Notes: generated from the letters alone by a model not told the origin. A DNA stretch of 54,167 nucleotides from Mesorhizobium tianshanense (GCF_007830515.1 NZ_VLKT01000045.1:9733-63899), one strand, 5' to 3'. Numbered from the stretch's first letter, positions 7,650 through 17,361 are shown. Made by a program: numbers and translations.

Positions 7650-9479
7650 ATGAACCTCCGCAATATCGCGATCATCGCGCACGTCGACCATGGAAAAACC
7701 ACCCTCGTCGACCAGCTCCTGAAGCAGTCCGGCTCCTTCCGCGACAACCAGCGCGTCGCCGAACGCGCCATGGATTCGAACGACCTCGAAAAGGAACGCG
7801 GCATCACCATCCTGGCCAAGGCGACCTCGGTCGACTGGAAGGACACCCGCATCAACATCGTCGACACCCCCGGCCACGCCGATTTCGGCGGTGAAGTCGA
7901 GCGCATCCTGTCGATGGTGGATTCGGCCATCGTGCTGGTCGACGCCGCCGAAGGGCCGATGCCGCAGACTAAGTTCGTCGTCGGCAAAGCGCTCAAGGTC
8001 GGGCTGAAGCCGATCGTCGTCATCAACAAGATCGACCGGCCCGACGCCCGCCATGTCGAGGTGGTGAACGAGGTGTTCGACCTGTTTGCGGCACTCGACG
8101 CGACCGACGAGCAGCTCGACTTCCCGATCCTCTACGGTTCCGGCCGCGACGGCTGGGTCTCGGAAAATCCGGAAGGTCCGAAGGACCAGGGCCTTGCGCC
8201 GCTGTTCGATCTAGTCATCAAGCATGTGCCGGCGCCGACCGTCCACCCCGGCCCGTTCCGCATGATCGGCACCATCCTGGAGGCCAACCCCTTCCTCGGC
8301 CGCATCATCACCGGCCGCATCGAGAGCGGAACACTGAAATCCAACCAGGCGGTCAAGGTGCTGCACCATGACGGCACCCAGGTCGAAACCGGCCGCATCT
8401 CGAAGATCCTTGCCTTCCGCGGGCTTGAGCGCCAGCCGATCGACGAGGCGCAGGCGGGCGACATCGTCGCCATTGCCGGCCTGTCGAAAGGCACTGTCGC
8501 CGACACGTTCTGCGACTCGTCGGTGACCGAACCGCTGCATGCGCAGCCGATCGATCCGCCGACCGTGACGATGTCGTTCCTCGTCAACGACTCGCCGCTG
8601 GCCGGCACCGAGGGCGACAAGGTGACCAGCCGCGTCATCCGCGACCGCCTGCTGCGCGAGGCCGAGGGCAATGTCGCGCTGAAGATCGAGGAATCGCCGG
8701 ACAAGGATTCGTTCTTCGTCTCCGGACGCGGCGAATTGCAGCTTGCCGTGCTGATCGAGACGATGCGCCGCGAAGGTTTCGAGATCGCCGTGTCGCGGCC
8801 GCGCGTCGTCATGCAGCAGGGCGACAACGGCGAATTGCTGGAGCCGGTCGAGGAAGTCGTTATCGACGTCGACGAGGAGCATGCCGGCGTCGTCGTGCAG
8901 AAGATGTCGGAGCGCAAGGCCGAGATGGTCGAATTGCGCCCGTCGGGCGGCAACCGCCAGCGCATCGTCTTCCACGCGCCGACGCGCGGCCTGATCGGCT
9001 ACCAGTCGGAACTGTTGACCGATACGCGCGGCACCGCGGTGATGAACCGGCTGTTCCACGCCTATCAGCCCTACAAGGGCGAGCTGCCGGGCCGCACCAA
9101 CGGCGTGCTGATCTCCAACGAACAGGGTGAATCGGTGGCTTACGCCATGTGGAACCTGGAAGACCGCGGCCCGATGGTCATCGACCCGGGCGTCAAGGTC
9201 TATCAAGGCATGATCATCGGCATTCATTCACGCGACAACGACCTCGAAGTCAACGTGCTGAAGGGCAAGAAGCTGACCAACATCCGCGCCGCTGGCAAGG
9301 ACGAGGCGGTGAAGCTGACGCCGCCGATCCGCATGACGCTGGAACGCGCGCTGGCCTGGATCCAGGACGACGAGCTGGTCGAGGTGACGCCGAAAACCAT
9401 CCGGCTGCGCAAGCTCTATCTCGACCCGAACGAGCGCAAGCGTTTTGAGAAGTCGGCGAAAGTGGTCGGCGCGGCGTAA
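7650..9479 (+). CDS. typA: Ribosome-associated GTPase BipA/TypA
   Basis: A 609-residue translational GTPase of the usual BipA length. The G motifs are all present: AHVDHGKT at residues 10-17, RGITI at 50-54, DTPGH at 72-76 and NKID at 126-129. EF-G-like domains and the BipA-specific C-terminal domain follow (GLIGYQSELLTDTRGTAVMN). BipA binds the 70S ribosome near the EF-G site and assists growth and large-subunit assembly under stress or cold. The start is the ATG that gives MNLRNIAIIAHVDHGK, matching other members. A longer frame from 7566 adds 28 unrelated residues. A strong intrinsic terminator lies 24 bases after the stop, so the gene is probably monocistronic. Confidence 0.97.
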   Translation: MNLRNIAIIAHVDHGKTTLVDQLLKQSGSFRDNQRVAERAMDSNDLEKERGITILAKATSVDWKDTRINIVDTPGHADFGGEVERILSMVDSAIVLVDAAEGPMPQTKFVVGKALKVGLKPIVVINKIDRPDARHVEVVNEVFDLFAALDATDEQLDFPILYGSGRDGWVSENPEGPKDQGLAPLFDLVIKHVPAPTVHPGPFRMIGTILEANPFLGRIITGRIESGTLKSNQAVKVLHHDGTQVETGRISKILAFRGLERQPIDEAQAGDIVAIAGLSKGTVADTFCDSSVTEPLHAQPIDPPTVTMSFLVNDSPLAGTEGDKVTSRVIRDRLLREAEGNVALKIEESPDKDSFFVSGRGELQLAVLIETMRREGFEIAVSRPRVVMQQGDNGELLEPVEEVVIDVDEEHAGVVVQKMSERKAEMVELRPSGGNRQRIVFHAPTRGLIGYQSELLTDTRGTAVMNRLFHAYQPYKGELPGRTNGVLISNEQGESVAYAMWNLEDRGPMVIDPGVKVYQGMIIGIHSRDNDLEVNVLKGKKLTNIRAAGKDEAVKLTPPIRMTLERALAWIQDDELVEVTPKTIRLRKLYLDPNERKRFEKSAKVVGAA

Positions 9480-9503
9480 GCCACTTTTTCTTAGCGATTA
9501 TGA

Positions 9504-9536
9504 GGGAGGGAGCACGCGCGTGCTCCCTCCCTTTTT
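9504..9536 (+). terminator. Intrinsic terminator after typA
   Basis: A 28-base perfect palindrome (9504-9531, arms GGGAGGGAGCACGC and its complement) is followed directly by five T residues and then GTTT. It lies between the stops of typA and the convergent DUF1062 gene and is oriented to end typA transcription. Confidence 0.9.
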
Positions 9537-9538
9537 GT

Positions 9539-10165
9539 TTATCCGCCGGCAGCCGAGATAATGGCTCCCCGATCGGATTCGCCGGCCAGATCGATGCGGA
9601 TCACCGTTCCCGTTCGGGCCGGCTTGCGCAAGGCTTTGGCATCGTGCGGATCGACAAGCAGCCGCCGCTTCCCTTCCCAAGCCTGAAGCCGCGATCGTGA
9701 GATACCGAGTTCGCTGGCGAGCAGCCGGTCGAGCCGTAGCGCTGTCGGCATTTCGAGCCCGAGCTGGAGTTCGAGAGCGGTGGTGTTTTCCGGCCTGTCA
9801 CCGAGCACCTCCTTATGAACGGCGGCTTCGGGAAACTCCTCGACGCGCCCGATCCTGCTCCGCAGTGCGACAACATCGAAGGCATGCCGACACGCCAGCG
9901 CCGAGTCGTTGCTTTCGAGCGCCCGCAGCAGCGCAGGCTCGATGTCGTGGCGGTTGCACCGCTCCAGAATGCCGAAATTCCAGGAATTGTCGCAATCGAT
10001 GCAGCGGTAGATCAGCCACGCATCGATGCGTTTGCCATTGGCGTTGACGCGGAATTTCCCGCTGCAGCGGTAAGCCTTGAAGGCGCCGCAGCGATTGCAG
10101 TTGATGTGAGGTCGAGGCGCGGTTTTGGGCACGATCGCCCAGCGGATACGCAGTATCGAAGACAT
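9539..10165 (-). CDS. DUF1062 domain protein
   Basis: A 208-residue protein that I assign to DUF1062 from its opening IRWAIVPKTAPRPHINC. The first 60 residues hold two Cys pairs, CNRC and CIDC, separated by about 32 residues; this reads as a zinc ribbon. The C-terminal part, LRLDRLLASELGISRSRLQAWEGKRRLLV, looks like an S4-type RNA-binding helix pair. The combination suggests an RNA- or ribosome-linked protein, but that is inference; the family has no established role. It is convergent with typA, and the two stops lie 59 bases apart across a terminator. The start ATG has GGGAAGGG upstream. Confidence 0.75.
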   Translation of the reverse strand: MSSILRIRWAIVPKTAPRPHINCNRCGAFKAYRCSGKFRVNANGKRIDAWLIYRCIDCDNSWNFGILERCNRHDIEPALLRALESNDSALACRHAFDVVALRSRIGRVEEFPEAAVHKEVLGDRPENTTALELQLGLEMPTALRLDRLLASELGISRSRLQAWEGKRRLLVDPHDAKALRKPARTGTVIRIDLAGESDRGAIISAAGG

Positions 10166-10500
10166 GCCGAAAAGCCCTTCCCGTCGGGAAGTTCGTCAGA
10201 TCGGCGATGTCGAGATGCCCATGCGGGCACGGCGTGGCGAGAGGCTGCGGTGGTCGGAAATCAGGCGTCGCGGGTGATTGCGCGACAGCGGTTCAGCGGT
10301 GCCAAACCGGTCTCGAACCGCCACCCTGAGGAACACGTGAAATGAAACAGACGTCGCCAATGCGGCGCCATGCAATGTGTCGGGGGAGTTGACGAGACCG
10401 GCGGTTACGTTGGCAAAGTGAAGCTCGAAATTGTGTCGGGGGCGAAACTACTAGCCGTGAGGTGCCGGGCCGGCAAGACTCTTATTTCTCGAACGTTGGC
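10166..10500. other. Gene-free stretch upstream of the DUF1062 gene
   Basis: There is no supported gene here. The only structure near the DUF1062 start is a short dyad, CTTCCCGTCGGGAAG, at about 10178-10192. Open frames crossing this stretch are continuations of non-coding frames and lack ribosome binding sites. I see no tRNA or recognisable RNA. Confidence 0.4.
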
Positions 10501-10624
10501 GCCGCCCCTCATCCGCCTGCCGGCACCTTCTCCCCGTGAAGGACGGGGAGAAGGGATCAGCCGCAACGCTGGCGACCCCCCTCTCCCCGTTTTTCACGGG
10601 GAGAGGGTAAGGGTGAGGGGCGGC
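10501..10624. repeat. Palindromic intergenic element with two hairpins
   Basis: A 124-bp element with 14-base inverted ends (GCCGCCCCTCATCC at 10501, one mismatch to its partner ending at 10624). It contains two strong hairpins, each with CTCCCCGT/ACGGGGAG-type stems, at about 10526-10554 and 10578-10606. Elements of this kind are common between rhizobial genes. It lies 89 bases upstream of the LysE-type gene. Confidence 0.75.
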
Positions 10625-10713
10625 ATCAACACAAGCGATTGTCTTGCCTTTGCCAAAGCTTCCGCTGTTGGGCTAATATTGAGCGGTCAACGTCCCAACC
10701 AAAGATCCCGGTC

Positions 10714-11328
10714 ATGCACTTCACGTCGCTTCTGATCTTCGCCGCCGCCCTTTTCGTCGCCGCCGGCTCGCCAGGCCCCTCGATCGCCGCGCTGGTGGCG
10801 CGGGTCATCGCAAAGGGCTTTCGCGACGTGTTCCCGTTCCTGCTCGCCATGTGGATCGGCGAGGGCATCTGGCTGTCGCTGGCGGTGTTTGGGCTGGCGA
10901 TGGTGGCGCAGACCTTTCATCTCGCCTTCGTCGTGTTGAAATGGGTCGGCGTCGCCTATCTCGGCTACCTCGCCTGGAAGATGTGGACCGCACCGGTCGA
11001 GGCGCGCGAGGGCGAGATGCCGCGCGAGGAGTCGGCCGTCAAGCTGTTCTTTGCCGGCATGGCTGTAACGCTCGGCAATCCCAAGATCATGATGTTCTAT
11101 CTGGCGCTGCTGCCGACCATCATCGATCTCGCCTCGGTCAGTGTCATCGGCTGGGTCGAGCTGACGGCGACCATGGCCGTGGTTCTGGTCGCCATCGATC
11201 TGGCCTGGGTGCTCGCGGCAGCGCAGGCGCGAAAACTGCTCAGGAGCAAGCGGGCAATGAAGATCGCCAATCGCGTCAGCGCCACCACCATGGCCGGTGC
11301 CGCGGCGGCGATCGCGGCGAGATCCTGA
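10714..11328 (+). CDS. LysE/RhtB-family amino-acid exporter
   Basis: A 204-residue inner-membrane protein with about six hydrophobic segments. The family signature near the N-terminus is present: AAGSPGPSIAALVARVIAKG at about residues 15-34. The mid-protein block NPKIMMFYLALLPTIIDL also fits the family. LysE/RhtB proteins export amino acids or related metabolites using the proton gradient; the substrate here is unknown. A frame starting at 10639 adds 25 residues without homology, and the membrane signature argues for ATG 10714. The stop is only four bases from the stop of the convergent YCII gene, so the two transcripts overlap at their 3' ends. Confidence 0.88.
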   Translation: MHFTSLLIFAAALFVAAGSPGPSIAALVARVIAKGFRDVFPFLLAMWIGEGIWLSLAVFGLAMVAQTFHLAFVVLKWVGVAYLGYLAWKMWTAPVEAREGEMPREESAVKLFFAGMAVTLGNPKIMMFYLALLPTIIDLASVSVIGWVELTATMAVVLVAIDLAWVLAAAQARKLLRSKRAMKIANRVSATTMAGAAAAIAARS

Positions 11329-11332
11329 GCGA

Positions 11333-11656
11333 TCACATCATCTCGATGATCGGCGCGATCTCGACGCTGAAAGCCGGGTCCGTCAGGATAGGACAATCCT
11401 TGGCCTTGCCGACGGCATCGTCGATGTCTTTCGCTTCGATGATTGTGTAACCGGCGGTCGGATTACTGCCGCCATTGTTCTCGACTTTGCCGCCGGGCAG
11501 CACGGTCTTCGACATGCCGACCGGATTGCCACCGTCGACCACGGCCGAGCCAAGCTTGCCGTACCAGCCGTTCCAGGCATCCATCGCTGCTTTCCGTTCG
11601 GCCTCCTCGGTCGGCATCTTGCCGGAGCCGTGATAGACATAGAGAAACTTCGCCAT
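11333..11656 (-). CDS. YCII-domain protein
   Basis: A 107-residue protein. The ATG at 11656 is preceded by AGGGAGGAGAA, an excellent ribosome binding site, which favours it over the longer frame from 11788. The opening MAKFLYVYHGSGKM, the central AWNGWYGKLGSAVVDGGNP and the late YTIIEAKDIDDAVGKAKDCP follow the YCII-related (DGPF-like) ferredoxin-fold pattern. Members form dimers; some degrade chlorinated or phenolic compounds, while others sit beside ECF sigma factors, but no sigma factor is adjacent here. The gene is convergent with the LysE-type exporter. Function is unassigned. Confidence 0.82.
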   Translation of the reverse strand: MAKFLYVYHGSGKMPTEEAERKAAMDAWNGWYGKLGSAVVDGGNPVGMSKTVLPGGKVENNGGSNPTAGYTIIEAKDIDDAVGKAKDCPILTDPAFSVEIAPIIEMM

Positions 11657-11784
11657 GTTCTCCTCCCTTGATCCGCGGCATCGAACCGGCATGCGGCCAC
11701 GCCGCACACCGATCATCGGATCAAACCGGTAAACAAGCAACGAAAATGCGAAGCAGCTAATATAAGGCGCGGTTGGTTCGCACC

Positions 11785-12348
11785 TCACCTTGCCATCGCG
11801 TGGTATTCATCGTTCGGCCGCATGTCGACTGCCGCCGCCACCCGGTTCGACATGTTGAAGAAGGCGGCGGTCGAGGCGATGTCCCAGATGTCGCGGTCGG
11901 AAAAGCCGGCCTCACGCAGCGCTGCCCGGTCGGCCTCGACGATCTTTGCCGGCTCTTCGGTCAGCTTCACCGCGAATTCGAGCATCGCCTTCTGTCTGTC
12001 GGAAAGGTCGGCGGCGCGGAAATTCATCACCATCATCTCGCCGAAGGCCGGGTCCTCTGAAAGCTGGCGCACCGCCGCGCCATGGGCGGTCAGGCAATAA
12101 TAGCAGTGGTTGATGGAGGAGACGGCCACCGCGATCATCTCGCGCTCCAGCTTCGACAACCCCGACTCGCCCAGCATCAGGTCATTGTACATGTCGGTGA
12201 AGGCACGCAGCTTCTTCTCGTCGAAGGCGTAGGCCAGAAGCACATTGGGAACGAGGCCGAGCTTCTCCTCGCATTTGGCGAAATAGGCTTTCGTCGCTTC
12301 GCTCAGTTCCGCGGGTGCGAGATCGAGTGCGGTGATTTTTCCGGCCAT
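11785..12348 (-). CDS. AhpD-like peroxidase-related protein (carboxymuconolactone decarboxylase fold)
   Basis: A 187-residue protein with the AhpD redox motif HCYYCLTAHG at residues 81-90. It includes the Cys82-x-x-Cys85 pair and His89, which in AhpD relay electrons to reduce alkyl hydroperoxides. The surrounding helices (LSKLEREMIAVAVSSIN before it, LSDRQKAMLEFAVKLT after it) are the usual all-alpha fold. It falls in the peroxidase-related branch and is longer than classical AhpD core domains. ATG 12348 has GAGGAAAAA upstream. Two earlier in-frame ATGs would add Gly/Ser-rich residues without clear homology. The gene is divergent from the glutamate dehydrogenase gene, with 136 bases between starts. 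Confidence 0.85.
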   Translation of the reverse strand: MAGKITALDLAPAELSEATKAYFAKCEEKLGLVPNVLLAYAFDEKKLRAFTDMYNDLMLGESGLSKLEREMIAVAVSSINHCYYCLTAHGAAVRQLSEDPAFGEMMVMNFRAADLSDRQKAMLEFAVKLTEEPAKIVEADRAALREAGFSDRDIWDIASTAAFFNMSNRVAAAVDMRPNDEYHAMAR

Positions 12349-12484
12349 GGGGTGTTTTTCCTCGTTCGTCGGTGATTTGCTGCCGAATTCCGACATTTCG
12401 TCGCTACCGTCAAACCTTTGTCGCCAAATAACGGTCATCTGCTACCATAGTCGCAAAAGCATGTGACGGGAGGGAATTAGCGCC

Positions 12485-15400
12485 ATGGCCAGCCTGAAAT
12501 CAGCAAGCCAGTTGAAAAAGATGAGCACGGCCAAGGGCAGCGAAAAGCCCGGCAGGCTTGCCGATTACCTGCTGGCCCGAGCGCCGGCTGAAGATGTCGC
12601 CGCCTATGATGTCGGCGACCTCGAACGCGCCGCCGATCTCGCCGGACGCGCCGTCGCCCGGCACAGGAAGGGCGATTGCGTCGTCGCCATAGACGTCGAT
12701 TCCGGCGTTGTCCGCCAGGGCAGGGCGATGACCGTGATCACCGTCGTCAACGACAACATGCCGTTCCTGTTCGATTCCATCCTCGGCGAGATCACCGAGA
12801 GCGCCGGCGAGCCGCTGGTCGTCACCCATCCGGTCATCGTCGTGAGGCACGGCAAAAGCGGGGTCGACGAAATCCTCGGTGATGGCGGCTTTGCCAAGGG
12901 CGATCACAATTATGAACGGCTGAGCGTCATTCACGTCCATATCGGCCGACTTTCGGCCGAGCAGGCCGAGGCCTTGGCAGGGCGGCTGAAGAAAATATCG
13001 GGCCAGGTGCGCGCCGCCGTCACCGACTGGAAGCCGATGCTGGCCCGTCTCGACCAGGCGATCTCGGAGTTCCGCTACGCTCCGGTGCCGCTCGACAAGG
13101 CCCACGTCACCGAGGCGATCGCCTTCCTCGAATGGCTGCGCGACGACAATTTCACCTTCCTCGGCATGCGGGAGTTTAAATACACCGGCGGCGAGAAGAG
13201 CGGCACCCTGGAGCGCACCGAAAAACCCGGCCTCGGCATCCTCTCCGATCCCGACGTGCTGGTGCTGCGGCGCGGCACCGAAGCCGTGACGACGACGCCG
13301 GAGATTCGTGCCTTCCTATACGGGCCGGAACCGCTGATCGTCACCAAGGCCAATGCCAAGTCGGCGGTGCACCGCCGCATCTATCTCGACTACATCGGCG
13401 TCAAGACCTACACAGCCAAGGGTGCGCTTGCGGGTGAGCTACGCATCGTCGGCCTGTTCACCTCGACCGCCTATACGCGCTCGGTGATGAAGATTCCTTA
13501 CCTCAGGTCGAAGGCCGAAACCATCATCGCCAAGTCCGGTTTCAACCCTGAAGATCATTCCGGCAAGGCGCTGATCAACGTGTTGGAGAGCTACCCGCGC
13601 GACGAGCTGTTCCAGGTTCCGGTGCCAATCCTGCGCAAGCACGCCGAAGCCATTCTGGGGCTTGTCGAACGGCCGCGTGTCAGGGCATTGGTGCGTGCTG
13701 ATCAGTTCGACCGCTTCGTCTCGATCCTCGTCTTCGTCCCGCGCGACCGTTACGACAGCGTGGTGCGCGAGAAGATCGGCGCCTATTTGAAGACCGTGTT
13801 CGAAGGCCGGCTGTCGGCCTACTACCCGGCCTTCCCGGAAGGCGGGCTGGCTCGTGTCCACTTCATCATTGGCCGTTCCGGCGGCAAGACGCCGAAGATC
13901 GACCAGGCGACGATCGAGGCGGCGATCCGCGCCATCGTGCGGACCTGGGACGATGCGCTGCGCGAGACCGCGGCCGAGACCGGCGCCGATGCAGCGCTCA
14001 CGGCGATCGCCGCGCGCTTCTCGGAAAGCTACCGCGACAGCTTCTCGCCGGCCGTCGCGCTGGCCGATGCCGGGCGTATTGCCAAGATCGATGCGGCCAA
14101 TCCGATCGCCATCGACTACTACCGTCATGCCGACCAGGAGCCGCATCAGGCGGCGCTGAAGATCTATCACCATGGCAGCCCGGTGGCGCTGTCGCGACGG
14201 GTGCCGGTGCTGGAGAACATCGGTTTCCGCGTTATCAGCGAGCGCACCTTCGAGGTCGGCGACGAAGCATTCGGCATGGTCTTCATCCACGACATGGAGC
14301 TCGAAAACAGCTACGGCCAGCCGATCGACCTTGGCAATGGCGGCGCGCTGTTCGAGGACGCGTTCCTTTCCGTCTGGCGCGGCGACATCGACAATGACGG
14401 GTATAACTGCCTTGCCCAGACCGCCGGCCTGTGGTCGGACGAGGTTACCATCCTGCGCGCCTATGGCCGCTATCTGCAGCAGGCCGGCATCCCGCAGAGC
14501 CAGGATTTCATCGCCGCCGCGCTCAACCGCTATCCGGAGATCGCGCGCGGCCTGCATGCGCTGTTCGTTGCACGCCTCGGACCGACGGCCGAGACGGAAG
14601 GCGTGGTCGCGGCCAAGCATCTCAAGGCCAAGATCAAGGATGCCTTGGAAGAGGTTCCCAATATCGACGACGATACTATCATACGCCGCTATCTCAACCT
14701 GATCGAAGCCTCGCTGCGCACCAATCATTTCGTTGCCGATACGAAGGAGAAGGGCCAATCGCTGGCGATCAAACTCGATTCGCAGGCGGTCGACGGTCTG
14801 CCGGCGCCGCGGCCGTGGCGGGAGATTTTCGTCTACGGTTCCGAGGTCGAAGGTGTGCATCTGCGCTTCGGCCCGGTCGCACGTGGCGGCCTGCGCTGGA
14901 CGGACCGCGCCCAGGACTACCGCACCGAGGTGCTCGGCCTGGTCAAGGCGCAGCAGGTCAAGAATGCGGTGATCGTACCGGTCGGCGCCAAGGGCGGTTT
15001 CTATCCGAAGAAGCTGCCGACGGGCGCCGGTCGCGATGCCATCTTCGAAGCCGGCGCATCCGCCTACAGGAACTACGTCTCCAGCCTGTTGTCGATCACC
15101 GACAATATCGGCATCGACCAGGTCATCCCGCCGGCCGGCGTGATCAGGCGCGACCAGGACGATCCCTATTTCGTCGTCGCCGCCGACAAGGGCACGGCGA
15201 CCTTCTCCGACACCGCCAATGCCATCAGCGAGAAGCATGGCTTCTGGCTCGACGACGCCTTCGCCAGCGGCGGCTCGGCCGGCTACGACCATAAGAAGAT
15301 GGGCATCACCGCCAAGGGCGCCTGGGAAGCGGTCAAGCGGCATTTCCGCGAGATGAACCGCAACATCCAGACCACACCTTTCACCGTCGTCGGCGTCGGC

Positions 15401-17269
15401 GATATGTCGGGCGACGTGTTCGGCAACGGGATGCTGTTGTCCGAGCAGACCCGGCTGATCGCTGCGTTCGACCATCGCGACATCTTCATCGATCCCGACC
15501 CCGACATGGCCGCTTCGATGGCCGAGCGCCGGCGCATGTTCGCCCTGCCGCGATCGAGTTGGCAGGACTACGACAAGACGAAGCTGTCCGAAGGCGGCGT
15601 CATCGTCTCGCGCAGCCAGAAATCGATCACGCTGCCGCCGGCCGCGGCCGCGGCGGTCGGCCTTGGCAAGACGACCGCCTCGCCGGTAGAGATCATGAAT
15701 GCCATCCTCAAGGCGCCGGTCGACCTTTTGTGGTTCGGCGGCATCGGCACGTATCTGAGGGCATCGACAGAAACCAACCAGGATGTCGGCGATCGCGCCA
15801 ACGATGCCATTCGGGTGACCGCGCTCGACGTGCGCGCCAAGGTCATCGGCGAGGGCGCCAATCTCGGCGTGACGCAGCGGGCGCGCATCGAGTTTGGGCT
15901 GAATGGCGGGCGCTGCAATTCCGACGCCATCGACAATTCGGGCGGCGTCAACTGCTCCGACGTCGAGGTCAATATCAAGATCGCGCTGGCTTCCGCCATG
16001 CGCAAGGGGGCGCTGACCCGCCCAGTACGCAACAAGCTTCTTGCCGAGATGACCGACGAGGTGAGCACGCTGGTGCTGTCCAACAATTACGAGCAGACGC
16101 TGGCGCTGTCCCTTGCCCGCAAGCGCGGCCTCGCCGACATCGCCCATCAGAGCCGATTCATGACGACGCTCGAAGCGCGCGGGCTGCTCGACCGCGCGGT
16201 GGAGACGCTGCCGTCGCCGGCAGCCCTTGCCGAGCGCGAGGCGCGTGGCGAGCCGTTGACCAGGGCCGAGCTCGGCGTGCTGCTCGCCTATGCCAAGATC
16301 GTGCTGTTTTCCGACATCGTCGCCAGCGACGTGCCGGACGATCCGCATTTCGACCGTGACCTGATGGGCTATTTTCCAGACCGTATGGCGAAGAAATACG
16401 CGGCCGAGATCCATGGCCATCGCCTGCGCCGCGAAATCATCGCCCGTGTCGTCGCCAACGATCTGGTCAATCGCGGCGGTCCGACCTTCGTCGACCGGCT
16501 GCAGGAAGCGACCGGCCGCAGTGTCGCCGACGTGGTTCGGACCTTTGCCCTGGTGCGGGACGGCTTCGGCTTGCCGGCACTCTATCGCGAGATAGACGCG
16601 CTCGACAACCAGATCGACGGGCAGGTGCAGCTCGACCTTTATCAGACCGTTAGCCGGCTTATCTATGTGGCCAGCGGCTGGTATCTCAAGAACGATGGCA
16701 GCACCGCACCGCTCGGCCAACGGATCGCCGAATTGCAGGACGCGCGCAAGGCACTGGAGCCGAAGCTCGTTTCGCTGCTGCCGGCCTTCTCTCGCGAACG
16801 GATCGAGGAGCGGCGGCACGGCCTGTCCAAGGGCGGCGCGCCCGAAAGGCTGGCCGAACAGCTGGCGCTGACCGACGTGGCGGGCCTCGTCCCCGACATC
16901 GCGCTGACGGCCCGGACCGCGAATGCCGATATCATCGCGGCCGCGAAGGCTTTTTTCGCGGTCAGCGATGCCTTCCGCATTCCGCGCGTCGAGGACGCTG
17001 CGCGCTCGATCATGCCGTCCGACTACTACGATCAGCTGGCTCTTTCCCGCGCCACCGACACGATCGGCGCCGCCAGGCGCGGCATCGCGGTGGCGGCGCT
17101 CACCGGTCATGCCAAGGCGGCGGACCCGGTGGCGGCATGGCTGGATGCCGGCGGCGACCGGGTCGGGCGTATCCGCGAGCAGCTGCAGGCGCTGACCGAG
17201 GGCGGCGACATCACTGTGTCGCGGCTGGCGGTGGCATCGGGGCTGATGAGCGACCTGACGGCGCTGTGA
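12485..17269 (+). CDS. gdhB: NAD-dependent glutamate dehydrogenase, large (about 180 kDa) type
   Basis: A 1594-residue enzyme, the normal length of the large bacterial NAD-GDH family (Pfam Bac_GDH). It oxidises glutamate to 2-oxoglutarate and ammonium with NAD, feeding carbon from amino acids into the TCA cycle. The N-terminal third carries ACT-like regulatory repeats (for example AMTVITVVNDNMPFLFDSIL near residues 80-100). The catalytic core is in the middle, with GPVARGGLRWTDRAQDYRTE at about 795-815 and a catalytic-type Lys block VPVGAKGGFYPKK at about 831-843. The Rossmann part follows, with TPFTVVGVGDMSGDVFGNGM near 965-985. ATG 12485 follows GGGAGGGA. The gene appears monocistronic, since a new ribosome binding site and an 80-base gap precede the next gene. 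Confidence 0.96.
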   Translation: MASLKSASQLKKMSTAKGSEKPGRLADYLLARAPAEDVAAYDVGDLERAADLAGRAVARHRKGDCVVAIDVDSGVVRQGRAMTVITVVNDNMPFLFDSILGEITESAGEPLVVTHPVIVVRHGKSGVDEILGDGGFAKGDHNYERLSVIHVHIGRLSAEQAEALAGRLKKISGQVRAAVTDWKPMLARLDQAISEFRYAPVPLDKAHVTEAIAFLEWLRDDNFTFLGMREFKYTGGEKSGTLERTEKPGLGILSDPDVLVLRRGTEAVTTTPEIRAFLYGPEPLIVTKANAKSAVHRRIYLDYIGVKTYTAKGALAGELRIVGLFTSTAYTRSVMKIPYLRSKAETIIAKSGFNPEDHSGKALINVLESYPRDELFQVPVPILRKHAEAILGLVERPRVRALVRADQFDRFVSILVFVPRDRYDSVVREKIGAYLKTVFEGRLSAYYPAFPEGGLARVHFIIGRSGGKTPKIDQATIEAAIRAIVRTWDDALRETAAETGADAALTAIAARFSESYRDSFSPAVALADAGRIAKIDAANPIAIDYYRHADQEPHQAALKIYHHGSPVALSRRVPVLENIGFRVISERTFEVGDEAFGMVFIHDMELENSYGQPIDLGNGGALFEDAFLSVWRGDIDNDGYNCLAQTAGLWSDEVTILRAYGRYLQQAGIPQSQDFIAAALNRYPEIARGLHALFVARLGPTAETEGVVAAKHLKAKIKDALEEVPNIDDDTIIRRYLNLIEASLRTNHFVADTKEKGQSLAIKLDSQAVDGLPAPRPWREIFVYGSEVEGVHLRFGPVARGGLRWTDRAQDYRTEVLGLVKAQQVKNAVIVPVGAKGGFYPKKLPTGAGRDAIFEAGASAYRNYVSSLLSITDNIGIDQVIPPAGVIRRDQDDPYFVVAADKGTATFSDTANAISEKHGFWLDDAFASGGSAGYDHKKMGITAKGAWEAVKRHFREMNRNIQTTPFTVVGVGDMSGDVFGNGMLLSEQTRLIAAFDHRDIFIDPDPDMAASMAERRRMFALPRSSWQDYDKTKLSEGGVIVSRSQKSITLPPAAAAAVGLGKTTASPVEIMNAILKAPVDLLWFGGIGTYLRASTETNQDVGDRANDAIRVTALDVRAKVIGEGANLGVTQRARIEFGLNGGRCNSDAIDNSGGVNCSDVEVNIKIALASAMRKGALTRPVRNKLLAEMTDEVSTLVLSNNYEQTLALSLARKRGLADIAHQSRFMTTLEARGLLDRAVETLPSPAALAEREARGEPLTRAELGVLLAYAKIVLFSDIVASDVPDDPHFDRDLMGYFPDRMAKKYAAEIHGHRLRREIIARVVANDLVNRGGPTFVDRLQEATGRSVADVVRTFALVRDGFGLPALYREIDALDNQIDGQVQLDLYQTVSRLIYVASGWYLKNDGSTAPLGQRIAELQDARKALEPKLVSLLPAFSRERIEERRHGLSKGGAPERLAEQLALTDVAGLVPDIALTARTANADIIAAAKAFFAVSDAFRIPRVEDAARSIMPSDYYDQLALSRATDTIGAARRGIAVAALTGHAKAADPVAAWLDAGGDRVGRIREQLQALTEGGDITVSRLAVASGLMSDLTAL

Positions 17270-17361
17270 GAAGTCTTCCACATCGCGCAGGATTGCCGGC
17301 AAGAACTGCGCTATAGAGCGAAGCGGTTCCCCGCTTCGGGGCGCCGTTCGTGGGAGGGCAA

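Noticed and set aside
13439..17302. A 1287-codon open frame on the minus strand opposite gdhB
   Set aside because: Its codons mirror the third-position GC bias of the real gene. It has no recognisable domain, and the plus-strand product is a complete known enzyme.
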